A stretch of DNA of 64,000 nt from Sciurus carolinensis (lineage: Eukaryota > Chordata > Mammalia > Rodentia > Sciuridae), in NCBI RefSeq assembly GCF_902686445.1, contig NC_062220.1, positions 116,484,643 to 116,548,642 of the forward strand. Direction: 5' to 3'. A model generated the notes under the pieces. It was given only the letters and a program-made list of their open reading frames with translations, had not been told where the DNA came from and made no database searches. Made by a program: the position numbers and the translations under genes. The first letter of the stretch is position 1, and each line of letters begins with the position of its first letter. Shown here in pieces: positions 46,691-58,872 of this stretch.

Positions 46691-47085
46691 TTTTAGTTTT
46701 TTAATTTGTTCTAATCAGTTATTCATGACAGTAGAATGCATTTATGCATTTGAGAAATCATACATAGATGGAGTATAATTTCTCATTTTTTTGATTGTAC
46801 ATGCTGTAGGATCACATGGGTCATGCAGTCATATATGTACATGAGGTAATAATGTCTGTCTCATTCTACTATCCTTTCTACCCCTATGCCCTTTCTCCTC
46901 CCTTCATTTCCCTCTACCTAATCTAAAGTAATTCTTTTCTTTCCTAACCACTCCCCCTGCCTTATTGTGAAATATCATCCACATATCAGAGAAAACATTC
47001 AGCTGTTGGTTTTTTGGGATTGACTTATTTTGCTGAGCATGATATTATCATACTCCATCCATTTACCAGCAAATGCCATAATATC
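46691..47085 (-). mobile_element. L1 3' end inserted in L1 ORF2
   Basis: Minus-strand 3' UTR and last ORF2 codons (ttcatgacagtagaatgc.. to ..ttaccagcaaatgccataa). Host ORF2 sequence resumes at about 47090 (ctgcttttgttagattgattccc). No clear duplication seen. Confidence 0.7.
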
Positions 47086-50000
47086 ATATTGTAGAGGTTC
47101 TTCTCTGCTTTTGTTAGATTGATTCCCAAATATTTCATTTTTTGAGGGTATTTTGAAGGAATAGTTTTCCTAATTTCTTTTTTAGCAGATTCATCATTAT
47201 AATATAGGAATGTGGTTGATTTATGGTTATTAATTTTGTATCCTGCTACTTTGCTAAACTCATTTATGAGTCTTACAAGTTTTCCATTTTGAGTTTTTTG
47301 GATCTTCTAAATAAAGGATCATGTCATCAACAAAGAGAAATATTTTGACCTCTTTCTTATCTTATTCATATCCCTTTAATTTCCTTCTCTTGACTAATTG
47401 CTCTGATTAGAGATTCAAGGACTATGCTGAATAGGAGTGGTGAATAGAGGAGATTCAAGGACTATGCTGAATAGGAGTGGTGAAAGGGAACATTCCTGTC
47501 TTATCCCTGTTTTTAGAGGGAATGCTTTCAGTGTTTCTCTCTTTAGAATAATTTTGGCCTTGGGTTTGTTGAATGTAGCTTTTACAATACTGAGGTATAT
47601 TCCCTTTATCTCTAATTTTCTGCTGTTTTAAATTTGAATGGATGCTATATTTCGTCAAATGCTTTTTCTGCAACTATGGACATAATCATCTGATTTTTGT
47701 CATTAAGTCCATGATATACCAAATTACATTTCTTGATTTCCATATATGGAGCCAACCCTGCACCCCTGGAATGAAACCCGTTTGATCATCATGCACTATC
47801 TTTTAGATGTGTTTTTATGTGTGATTTGTCAGCATTTCATTAGGAATTGTTGCACTTATGTTCTTCAAGGATCTTGGCCTGAAATTTTCTTCCCTTAATG
47901 TGTCTTTGTCTGGTTTGGGTATCAGGGTGATGCTGGCTTTGTGGAATAAGTTTGGCAATATTCCCTCATTTTCAATTGTATGGAATAATTTCTTCTTTAA
48001 AGGACTGGTAGAATTTGGTTGAGAGTTCATCCAGTCCTGGTGTATTTTTGTTGTTGTTGTTTTGTTTTGTTGAAAATTTTTGATAGGTTCTTCAATTAAT
48101 TACTTGATATGAATCTGTTTAAATTTTCTATACCTTCATGGTTCTATTTGGGTAAGTCTGTATCTCTATAAATTTTTCAATATCGTCAAGATTTTCTATC
48201 ATTTTGGAGTGTAAGTTTTCAAAATATTTTCTAGTGACCCTCTGGATTTCAGTATTCTGTGTGGGGATATGTCCTTTTACTTTTTGAATTTTGTTAATTT
48301 GAGTTTTTTCTGTTTTTCTTTTGGTTAGTTTTGCTAAGTGTTTATCAATATTCTTTATTCTTTCAAAAAAACCCAACACTTTATTTCATTGGCACTTTGC
48401 ACTTTCTTACTCTCAATTTTATTGACTTCAGTTCTGATTTTAATTACTTTCTGTATTCTACTGATTTTTGGTGCTTTTTTTTTTTCTTTTCCTAGGGTAT
48501 TGAGATGTAATGTTAGATTAATTATTTGGTGGTCTTTCTATTCCTGTGCTGTGTGAACTCCATGCTATAAAGTTTTCTCTTAGAACTGCCTTCATATTAT
48601 CCAGAGAATTTAATATATTATATCACTCTTCTCATTTACTTCTGTGAATTTTTTATATCCACCCTGATTTCTTCTGTTAGTCATTCACCATTCAAAAGCA
48701 TATTATTTAATCTCCAGGTGTTGGAGTGATTTCTGCTTTTTATCTTGTCAGTCATTGATTTCTAATTTCACTCCATTATGATCTGATAGAATGCAAGGGA
48801 TTATCTCTATTTTTTTGTATTTGCTAAGAGTTACTTTGTAATCTAAATATGCCCTATTTTAGAAAATGTTCTGCATACTTCTGAGAAGAAAGTAAATTCG
48901 ATGTTTGATGCATAAAATATTCTATAGATGTCTGTTAGGTCCATATAATTAAACATATTTTTTAGGTCTGTAGAATCTTTTCTTAGTTTATCTGGATGAT
49001 CCATCTCGTGGTAAGAGAGTTGTGTTAATGTCACCCAGTATTATTATCTTATGGTCCACTTGATCTTTAATTTTGAGAAGGGTTTGATTTAGGTACATAG
49101 GTGCACCATTGTTTGTGACAAAAATACTTACAATCTTGCAATTGGATCATCCTACTAACCAGTATGAAGTGACCTTCTTTGTCTCTTCTAATTCATCCAA
49201 GATGTAAGAAATACAAGCTAAAGGGATTACATCTTGTCATTGGATCATTCTCCTAATAAGTATGAAGTAACTTTCTTTGTCTCTTCTAATTAATCTTGGC
49301 TCAAAGTTCACTTTATGGGATATTGGAATACCTACCTCTGGTTGTTGACAAGTTCCATCCGAATGGTATATCTTTCCCCATTCTTTCACCTTAAGTCTGT
49401 GGATGTCTGCTTGTAAGGTGTCTATAGACAGCATATTTTGGGGTCTTATTTTTTAATACAATGTGCTAAACTATGTCTTTTGATTGAAGAGTTTATACCA
49501 TTTAATTCAACGCTGCTACAGAGAGATGGCTTTTATTTCCTGCCATTTTGATTTATTTCTAATGTTTACACTAGATTTCATTGTCTTTTAATTCCTGTGC
49601 AGGGTTTCATTTTATTTTTCATTTCTTCTTTATTAAATATCTCATGAGTAGGTTTTGTAGTGTAGGCTTTCTGTTTATGAACTAGTTCAGCTTCTGTTTG
49701 TCATGAAAGGTTTTTATTTAATCTTCAATTCTGAAGCTTAATTTTGCTGGGTCTACTACTCTTGGCTGACATCCATTTTCCTTCACATCTTGATATATGG
49801 TATTCCAAGTCCTCTTGGTTTTTAGGGTCTGGGTTGAGAAATCAGTTGAAATTCAGATTTGTTTACCTATAAATGTGACCAGTCATTTTTCTCTTGCAGC
49901 TTTAAAAATTCTATACTTATTCTGTATGTTAGGTAATTTCATTATAATGTGTCTTGGATTGAATCTGTTGTGATTTTGTATATTTGGTGTAATATATGCC

Positions 50001-50256
50001 TCTTGTGTTTGAATTTTCATGTCATTCTTAAGGTTTGGAAATTTTTCTGATATTATTTCATTGAAAACATTATGCATACCTTTAGCTTGTATTTCTGATC
50101 CTTCATCAGAAATCAGTGATTTTTATATTTGGTCTCTTGATGAAATCTCAGATTTCTCAAGTATTCTGTTCATGGTCTCTTAACATCTTTTATTATGGTC
50201 AACTTTATTTTCAAGATTATGTACTTTGCCTTCAAGACCTGAAACTCTATCTTCAG

Positions 50257-50872
50257 AGAATAGTATGGCGATTCCTCAGAAAAGTTGGAATGGACCAACA
50301 TTTTGACCCAGGTATTCCACTCCTCAGTTTATACCCAAAGGACTTAAAATTAGCATACTATGGTAACACAGCCACATCAATGTTTGTGGCAACTCAATTT
50401 ACAATAGCTAGATTGTGGAACAAACTAGATGCCCTTCAACAGATAAATGGATAAAGAAACTGTGGTATATATGCACAATGGAATATTTTCAGTCAAAAAG
50501 AAAAATAATATTATGGCATTTGCAGATAAATGGATGGAATTTGAGAATATTATGCTAAATGAAAAAAGCCAATCCCAAAAGAACAAAGAAAAAATGTTTT
50601 CCCTGATAAGTGGATGATGATAATGGGGTTGGGAGGTGTGGGTGAGAGAAGAATTGAGGAACCTTAGATTATGTAGAGGAGAATAAAAGGGAGGGTGAGT
50701 GGGGGTATGAAAAATGGTGGAATGAGACAGACATCATTACCCTATGTACATGTATCATTACACGAATGGTATGAATCTACATAATGCACAACCATGGAAA
50801 CAAAAAGTTGTACCCCATTTGTGTACAATGAATCAAAATACAGTCTGTAAAAATAAAAAAAATAATAAAAAA
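50257..50872 (+). mobile_element. 5'-truncated L1 inserted in opposite orientation in L1 ORF1
   Basis: Plus-strand ORF2 C-terminus (WRFLRKVGMDQHFDPGIPLLSLYPKDL), 3' UTR and A-rich tail. ORF1 of the host L1 continues on both sides. A target duplication was not evident. Confidence 0.8.
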
Positions 50873-51599
50873 AGAAGACCAAAAAAGTGATCTAATTCAT
50901 TGGTGATTCTTTCTATTGGATTTTTAATTTGGTTTTTTGATCCTTTTATTTTGAGGGTTTCCATTTGGGTTCTTTTTCAGAATCTCTCTCTTTATTAAGG
51001 TGATCTTTCATGCCCTGTATTTTTTTTCTAATTCCTCTCCTTCCATCTTCTTTTATCTCATAGAACATTTTAACTATGAACTTCCTAATTTTTTTCTCTG
51101 ACATTTTCTTTACTGTGTTGTCAATGAAGTCAGTTGCTGAAGTATTATGGGATGTTCCCTTGCTTTTCCATATTGTTTGTATGTCTACCATCTAATGGGA
51201 CAGTTATCACTTCCTTTAAGCAAAGAACTACTTTATGAGCTTATTTCTCTTACAAGCCCTGCATTGGACAGATATTCAGATAATGATATAATAAGTCAAT
51301 GTGACCTCTGCTGATTCCAATATCAGCATCAATTTGAAAGATGCCACTGAGCCCTATTTAATATAATCACTTCAGAACCAAACCTCATACTACTCAATCT
51401 ACAGGAACCAAAAACTTGTTGATATTCTTCTCCATAGTTCCTCTAATCATAGTTCCTCTAAAGTTCTCTCTCATCTGCTTTTCCTTTGCTGCCTCCTTTC
51501 TGTGTTGTGAGTAGACAGGGCATCACAGCCTAGATTACTTCTGCCATCTTCTCTATCCCATGTCAGTTTTATTTTTAAAAAGTCTCAAATTCTTTATTT

Positions 51600-52190
51600 T
51601 GTAAAAATTTCTTTATTTCACATAAGTTTGAACAGGTACTTATAATCATAAATATCCCACTGAGTATTGCTTGAACTTTATCCAAAAATATTTGATGTTT
51701 CACTTTTATTTTTTCTCATTTCTACTTATTTTCCATTTTCCCTTGTGGTTGCTTAAGAGCATGTTGCTTCATTTGCACCTATTTATGAATTTTTCAGGTT
51801 TTCTTCTATCATTGATCCATAGTTTCATTCCATTGTGGTTGGAACAAATACCCAATATAATTTCAATCTTTCTAAATTTATTGAGACTTGTTTTTAGGCC
51901 TAACACATATTCAATCCTGGAAAATGTCACATGTGTACTTGAGAATATTATATATTTGGCTGTTGTTGGGTAGACTGTTCTAGTTTGTTTGTCTCGTTTA
52001 GTCATAGTGTTGTTAGGATTCCCCTCTTTACTGATCTTCTGTCAAGTTGTTCTATCCATTATGGAAAGTGGTGTATTGAAGTCTCCAACTATTTTTGTAG
52101 AATTATCTGTCTTTCTCATTGAGTCTATCAATCCTTGCTTCAAGTATGTTGGGGCTGTATTGTTTGGTACACCTGGTTTAATAAAAAAAA
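51600..52190 (-). mobile_element. Older L1 ORF2 endonuclease-region fragment
   Basis: Minus-strand trace with the reverse complement of attgatccatagtttcattccattgtgg, a conserved endonuclease-domain phrase also seen at 48760-48785. Confidence 0.55.
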
Positions 52191-52529
52191 ATTCTGACAG
52201 AGCTGGGTTCAGCCAGCCCCATAGTCACTGCTGTCAATATTACTGGAAAAAAGATACACTCATCTGGAATTCAAGAGAAGAAGAGACAGAAGTCAAAATT
52301 TGAAAGACCTAAGTGAGGTTTCTTGGAAACTTTCAACCTGATACCAATCCACAATACTTCAGTGCAGATTAGGTTATTGTTACCTCTCATAGGACTATTT
52401 GCCTCTCTGAGTTTCACCCACTTCAAAGAAAAATGTAACTTTTACTTAGTTGCAGGAATCATGGACGTTGACCAATTGAAATATTATAGCCACCTCTCCC
52501 CTCATTAAATATGGATCTAAAACCATATC

Positions 52530-52830
52530 TTGAACCTCCACTCAATTGCATGACCTTAGACTAATTCTTTAATCTCCTAGAACCTCAGTTTTCTTAATCT
52601 GTAAATTCAAGATAAAATTTATCACAAAATTGGTGTACTGAGAAAATATGTGCTCACTGCCTCATACCTAGAAGCCGATCAATGATCAGCATTAGTCCCC
52701 TGCTGAAGGTAGTGACTTAGCTTCTCTATCCTTGTTTCCTGTTCTGAAAAATACCTGCCTTTATAGAATCAAGGTAATGGTTAAATAAAAATATCTGAAA
52801 GTACTTTACATAACTTACACAATTTATTAT
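52530..52830 (+). repeat. MIR-like SINE remnants
   Basis: tgaccttagactaattctttaatctcctagaacctcagttttc is the core of a MIR element; a second weaker copy follows at about 52710-52800. Confidence 0.55.
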
Positions 52831-52989
52831 TTTATTATCCACTGTTCCTTACAAGTCACACTAAGTAGATTTGTACTACTAGTTTTCTACACACAGGGAA
52901 CTTCCTGCCTTAGTTTATTCACAATATAGTAGCTAATTTTAAATGAGAAAGTGGTGAATAGCTATTTTTAAAAGAGACAACCACTTTGG

Positions 52990-53210
52990 GGGCAGATAAT
53001 ATGTCAGACTATATGCAAACCACTATTGCAGTAAAGCCTCAAAATAATACAATAGTGTAGTTCTTATTATTCACACTTTCCAGATGAGAAAAATTCAATT
53101 AAAGGAACCAAAGTACATTCCCAAGAATATACAGCTAATAGATAAGGAGACAAGATTTCAACCTATTCTTTCAGACTCAAAATTACAAGCTCTTAGCCAG
53201 TATGCAGGCC
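52990..53210 (-). repeat. MIR-like SINE remnant
   Basis: The core is recognisable as cactttccagatgagaaaaattc followed by gaatatacagctaatagataagg and an aagatttcaacctattctt block, the MIR core in reverse orientation. Confidence 0.55.
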
Positions 53211-53482
53211 TTTAATGATCTTAATAAAAATGGAAAGGAGTAGAGGGAATATTCGATAATGGGGAAAGAGATAAGGCACAATGATTTGGGGCATGCCAAT
53301 GTTCTACCAGATAGTCAAAAATCACAGTGGGATTTTTCATAAGCAAGAAGCAGGTGGAGAATTATTTCTGGACAGAAACACTTTCTTCTCTCAACTTGAA
53401 CTGTGTATAGATAGCCTCAAATATACTTGGTATGGCCTTGACCCAAAGAATAATTTTGAAAGAGACTCAGCCCTAAACAGGA

Positions 53483-53487
<5 letters not shown>

Positions 53488-53527
<40 letters not shown>

Positions 53528-53590
53528 GGCATTAACCCAGGGCCTTGTGTATGCAAGGCAAGCACTCCACCCACTGAGCTATATCCCCAA
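53488..53590 (-). mobile_element. ID SINE whose 3' tail is a (TG)n microsatellite
   Basis: Minus strand: ggttggggatatagctcagtgggtggagtgcttgcc.. to ..cagcac followed by (CA)n. The flanking 17-bp duplication CCCTAAACAGGACTTTT (53471-53487 and 53591-53607) includes the dinucleotide run (to 53524) inside the insertion, so the microsatellite arose in the SINE tail. Confidence 0.9.
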
Positions 53591-53607
53591 CCCTAAACAG
53601 GACTTTT

Positions 53608-55315
53608 TTTCAAAGACAGATAAAGTGAGACAGAGGAAGAAAGGGAAGGAGAGGAAGGAAAGGGAAAAACTCCGACACAGTACCTGGCAACCAGACCATT
53701 TCTCAATCTTCTGGGAAGAAATCCCTGAATCCAGGAGCCTCACCATTGTGCTGGGGCTTCAAGTGCTGGCCTTGGCTACAGACAGTGCTTCTTGATCTCA
53801 TATATGGCCCATTCATATAAGTTCTGAGGTAATATATAATTTCAGGCAGATGGAGCATAACTCAAAGCTGAGCATAGGGACCATCAAATTAAATGAGGTT
53901 GGACCTCTCTTCCAGGGCTAGACCCAGATTCTAGCCTTAAAGGAGTCAGAATTGGAGTCTGAGACAAAAAGGCAAGAACCTGTAAGAATAGCTTATGTGA
54001 ATTAATGTCAAGGATATGATGCAGAAAATATGTTCTCTGAAATCATCAACTGAGAATCTTCTCTATTTTGAAATTTTATCTGTGAGAATGAAAAATCTCT
54101 GTTTCCCAAAAGGTCTGAATCACATAGGTCACTGATAGAAAAACAGCCTCAACTTCTGACTCAGATTCAAAGCTTCAGATATAAGATGCTCAAATATAAT
54201 ACACTCATGTTGATTTCAATCTTGAATTCCTAAGATAATAGGACTCCTGAGTCTGATTCTTAGATTTATCTTAGATTAATCAGACAAGGCTGATTATTGA
54301 ACTCTTTACATACAGTCTCTGCTTTGCTTTGAGCCTAAAATTACATGGCTTCATGTAAAATTTCCCTAAACTCTACCTTTCTTAAAAATCACATAATAAT
54401 TCTGTCTCTTCTTTTGTTTGGTGAGAGACTGGAATTCTGTTTGAATTTCTCACCCACAGTAGCAATTGAATCAACCTAGCTTTGTGTAACCCTAGGTGTG
54501 TTCCTGGTGGGGTCTAGTTGATGGTGGATTTCAAAAGAATTAGAAAGGGGTGAAAAGTGAAGGTAGAGACTGGTGATATAGGTTCACTGTGGTCCATAAG
54601 ATAACTGGATCCTGAAAATGAGTAAAGAGGAGAGAAGAATAGCACAAAATGAAAAGAGAGCACAAAGTGTCCAGAAGAAAGGTTGAGAAAGAGATAGGTA
54701 GTCTTTTAAGGAAGTGATAGTGCAATTCTGGTTCAGCTGTCTGTCTGATGGTATTCTGTAGACCTACGTGAAGTGGAAGGGATTTTTATCTAAGAATGTA
54801 AATGTTGGCTAAGGTATGGTAAATTCAGGGTATCCACAAGAGGAAAGAATGGTCTTGAAAGGATGACGTTTATTACACTTACAGGTTCTAGAGAGGGAGT
54901 CATCACATGTCATACAGAGTCATAAGGGAATCACCAGTGTTGGTCAGGATGCAGAAAAGAGTGAGGGGAAGGCATAGTCCACAGTGTTTATTGAGGTTTC
55001 CATAGGAAACGATGGCAGAGCAGACAACATGGATTAGGACTGACTAGTTTGAATAATACTCATGAGCTGTGGGCTATCATAGTGGTCTCCAGTTGCCTGG
55101 AACCTGGCCCTAGGATGATTTAGAGAAGGGTAAATATTGTCTTGATGTATGAAAGTTAGATAAAGTGGTGACTGTGCCTACAGGCATGGAAGTAGTTTAT
55201 TTGTATATGAAAGACATACTCCCAGTCAATCCCTTTATTGTCTTTAAGAAAGAGCTAACCCTTGGACGTGCAACCTTTCCCCAAGTCTTTAAGAACCCCC
55301 AAATACAAGAGCATT
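53608..55315. other. Unassigned sequence
   Basis: No gene or repeat that I can name; frames are short and without domains. Confidence 0.35.
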
Positions 55316-55332
55316 AAGAATACATAAAATAA

Positions 55333-55399
55333 TCTGGGGCATATCTCAGTGGTAGAGCACTTACTTAGCATGCATAAGATCCTGGGTTCCTTCACCAGC

Positions 55400-55441
<42 letters not shown>

Positions 55442-55448
55442 CACACAC
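55333..55448 (+). mobile_element. ID SINE with (CA)n tail
   Basis: tctggggcatatctcagtggtagagcacttacttagc..cctgggttccttcaccagc followed by (CA)n to 55448 with one G interruption. An imperfect duplication (aagaatacataaaataa at 55316-55332, aagaatcagaaaataag at 55449-55465) flanks it. Confidence 0.85.
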
Positions 55449-55564
55449 AAGAATCAGAAAATAAGAAATATTATGATTGGCCCTGTGATGAATGGATACC
55501 AAGTAGACAAATACAGAATCTAAGAAAACATGGAAGAGGGTCTAACAGCTCCCTTATAGACTGT

Positions 55565-55925
55565 ATCTACTTTCTAGAGCTGCTATAACAAAGCACAAGT
55601 ACTGGTAGGCTTAAAAAATAACAATTATCTATTCACTGTTCTACAAGAAAAAGTTTGAGATCAAGGAGTCCACAGGGAGGGCCGGGTCCTCCTTAAGACT
55701 CTCCACTTCTCTTGTAGATGTCCATCTGTCCTTGAGTCTTCACATGATTTTCCTTCTGTCTGTGTCCTAAATCTCCTCTTCTTATAAGGACACCAGTAAT
55801 ATTAGATTAGGACAAACCCTATGACCTCGTTTATCTTAATCACCTCTAAAAACCCTATCTTCCAATCCAGTCACATTCTGAAGTGCTGAAGTTAATGAAT
55901 TTTGAGTCCAATGAAGCCCACAATG
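55565..55925 (-). repeat. MaLR-type LTR (MLT1/MST-like)
   Basis: Contains agctgctataacaaagcac, ttcttataaggacaccagtaat, ctatgacctcg..cttaatcacctctaaaaaccctatcttccaa, and ends in a gaattttgagtccaatg block. This order is the reverse complement of MaLR LTRs. Confidence 0.7.
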
Positions 55926-56719
55926 TAGAGTTGAACCCTGTGCATTCCCAAACCAGAGTTCTGTGGAAAAGATAATCTAAAGTGGGTGCTATGCAGCAGA
56001 AGGAAAGAGAATTGCAAGGTGAACCTATAAGTCTGTGGATGTGGCAAGGCCTTAGGGTGGGCTGAACCACAGGGCTTTATAACAACCAATCAATGGAAAA
56101 TAATTTGTTGTAGCCAGTAACCAGGCACCTTGACTCCAAGCTAGAGCATAACAGAAAGTTGCAGAGACCCAGCACTGTGATTTGCATTTTTACTGATCTG
56201 ACACATCTGGAGTTTAGTTTGAGTCTGATGCAGTAGCGCAGGTCCATTCAAGGACCATCTTCCCTGATGCTGCGGGTGAAGTGAAACCCAAATGCATCAC
56301 CATCCACATCCCAAGAATCTTGAAAGAGCCTTCATGAAAGAGCAGAAGCTACTTTAGCAAAGAAGATGACTTCCTCTGCCTGTTTGGTCAGAAAGGGATA
56401 GCCACCAAGACTAATACTAGGAGTACAATCTCTAAATAGAGACTCACTTGGAACCAAGAAATCATCTCCCATGCATCTCCATTTTTCATCTGAAAACAGG
56501 GATAGGAGGGCCCGTTTCACCAATTTAAATAAGTTGACAGCACTTATTCATATTATTTATTAATATAAATAAATAGTGCTCAATAGATTTGGGTCTCCTC
56601 ACTTATCCACACCCCACACTCATTCTAGGGTCGTTGGAAGTGAAAAAGAGATGTATCATTGTTGGAAGACTGCACTAGGAAATTCTGCTTCAGGGAGAAG
56701 AGACTGTCAACCTCTTGAC

Positions 56720-56885
56720 CATGACAACTAAAATCCTCACTTTTGGCAAGTCTTTGAATCTTTCTGAACCCCAGTTTACTCCAAGTATAATGCAGACTTC
56801 ACAGAATTATACAGATTAGCAGAGGTCATTTGATATTGTTTAAAGAGTGGGGCTCATAAAAGATGCTCAATAAATGCTGTACTTT
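56720..56885 (+). repeat. MIR-like SINE remnant
   Basis: ggcaagtctttgaatctttctgaaccccagttt and a terminal gatgctcaataaatgct block match a plus-strand MIR. Confidence 0.55.
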
Positions 56886-57235
56886 CTGTTCTCAAACTCA
56901 CAGAAGCAAAGAGTAGAATGGTAGTTACCAGGAGCTAGTAGAGAAAGGGATTTGGGAGATGTTTGGTCAAAGAATGGAAATTTTCAGCTGTCTAGGTGGA
57001 ATTAGTTTAGGAGATCTATTGTACAATATGTTGATTCTACCTAAGAGCAATATATTATACACTTAAAGTTGATGATAGTAGATTATAAATGTTCTCATCA
57101 CCACAAATAAGTATGTGAGGTAATGGATATATTAAGTGGCTTGATTTAATTGTCCCATTATATATACATATGTCAACACATCATGTTGTACACCATAAAT
57201 ATATACTATTTATTGGTCAATTAAAAAACTCATGA
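56886..57235 (+). mobile_element. Old L1 3' end (L1MA/MB-like)
   Basis: tagaatggtagttaccaggagc, atctattgtacaatatg, ttctcatcaccac, aggtaatggatatatt and catgttgtacaccataaatatatac follow the order of old mammalian L1 3' ends. Confidence 0.65.
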
Positions 57236-57504
57236 AGAACTTTTAAAAATAGTGTCAGTCCCTATTCATCTAAAGGGGAGGCCAGAATTAGAGGATCCCT
57301 CAAAGTTAATGTACCTTGGCATTATAATGTGCCTCAGACATACTTACACCTTGGTTTCAGAAAAGACTTTTGGTCCTAAGATATCACTAAAAATATCAAA
57401 GGAGAACTTGGGGGAAATTTTCCACTAGATCTGCCTGCCTTGGTATTGCAATGAGACCACTTTGGAAGTTAACCCTAAATAGAGACTTTCAGGGTGATTT
57501 CTTC

Positions 57505-57662
57505 AGATGATCAGCATCAAAAACATTTAGAAACTTGTGAGAAATGCTCTTCAGGCTCTATTCCCAGAACCACTGAAGCATAAATTCTGGGGTAGGTCCC
57601 AGCAATCCATGTTTACACAAGTCCTCCAGGGAATTCTGATGCAATCTAGTTTGAGAACCATG
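57505..57662 (+). repeat. MER5-type hAT DNA transposon remnant
   Basis: gtgagaaatgctcttcaggctc, aattctggggtaggtccc, agcaatccatgtttacacaagtcc and ctgatgcaatctagtttgagaacca follow the MER5 consensus order. Confidence 0.7.
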
Positions 57663-57794
57663 ACTCTCTAAGCTCGTCGATTCTGAAATTCATGTGTAAG
57701 TGCTGCAAGCACTTGTGTAGAGAAGACCCCTTTAACAGATGAGTATTTGCTAACGGATTTCCAAGCAAGAGATGAATTGTATTAAATAACTTGT

Positions 57795-57935
57795 TTTTAT
57801 ATTTGTTCTTTTTAGATACACATGATTGCAGGATGCATTTTGACATATTATATATACATGGAGTATAACTTTAATTAAGATCCCATTCTTAGAGCCATGA
57901 TGTGGAATTTCACTGGTCATGTATTCATATATGAA
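57795..57935 (-). mobile_element. L1 3' tail fragment
   Basis: ggatgcattttgacatattatatatacatggagtataactt matches, in reverse, the terminal segment shared by L1s of this window. Confidence 0.6.
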
Positions 57936-58735
57936 CGTAGTTTTTTAGTACGAGTTGCCCTTAGGACTAAAATATTGGGGTTAGGGAGGCAATGCGAGGC
58001 TCTGGGACAAAAAGGACACTCACCAGCAACCCTCATAAAGAGCCAAACCATGCCAGCCCTGTTGACTTCATCCACACCTCCCTAATTCCATTCCCACCAA
58101 CATAGTAAAACAGTGAATGATACCTCACTCAAACAACTTCATGCACCAAATCACAATCTGGAGGTTAGGTGTGATTATCTTGGAGTGGGATGAGAGGAAA
58201 TGTTAATAGACTCCTCTCCTCCAACCAACCACACACACATATGATTTTCTCTCCAGGTTTGCTTTTGTGAAGCAACCATATATCATTAAGGAGATGGTGA
58301 TTTCAGTATCATCAAAGAGTGGATTCCTGTGGGTCCCAAAGGTAAAACAGTCCCTAAGTGAACATTAGTGTCTGACTCAGCTACAGAGAAGTAAACAGTG
58401 CTCCTAGGTAGGTTCAGGATCCACTTCATTCTTCAGGGAAGGAGATCTGCCTTTCATTATCATCTGTATTTAAAGAAGCTTTTTGGCCCAGTAAACTGTG
58501 ATTTTTCAGTTTTATAAAGTGAGCATTAATAAGCAGTCATTCTGTCCCATATATAACAAAATCTTTAATTTGAGAAAAAGAATAGCTCTTCATACTATCT
58601 TGAAATAATTCAAGTATAAATTATCAGTTACCAGTCTGTGGTTACCCAAGTAGCAGTTTACTTTAGCAGGACATTATGTAGGCAGAGCTACTCACCTCAT
58701 GTGTACTAGAGGCTTGCATTTGAAAATCATTTTCA
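57936..58735. other. Unassigned sequence
   Basis: No gene or repeat that I can name. Confidence 0.35.
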
Positions 58736-58737
58736 TT

Positions 58738-58872
58738 CTTAGCTACATTTTTAGATGGGGTCTCACTATGTTTCCCAGGTTGTTCTCAAACTCCTGGGCT
58801 CGAATGATGCTCCTTCCTTTGGCTCTCTAGTAACTGGGACTACATGAGTGCAACACCATGCCCAGCTTGAGT
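58738..58872 (-). mobile_element. 7SL-derived (B1/FLAM-like) SINE monomer
   Basis: Plus strand reads ggggtctcactatgtttcccaggttgttctcaaactcctgggctcgaatgatgctcc and ..gggactacatgagtgcaacaccatgcccagc, the reverse complement of a B1/Alu-type monomer. Confidence 0.8.

Larger units (their letters stand above)
46438..51550 (-). mobile_element. Long decayed L1: ORF2, ORF1, 5' UTR
   Basis: Minus-strand order from the right: 5' end near 51550 (agaagatggcagaagtaatc), ORF1 start (51191-50946, MVDIQ.. EKKIRKFIVKMFYEIKEDGR), ORF1 C-terminal traces (50077-49600), endonuclease (49434-48843), RT region (48379-47455) and the end near 46440 (WPTYSFKAIPIK-like [16 protein letters not shown] at 46597-46520). Its 3' portion is missing. 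It is interrupted by two other L1 pieces (46691-47085, 50257-50872). No frame is intact. Confidence 0.8.
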
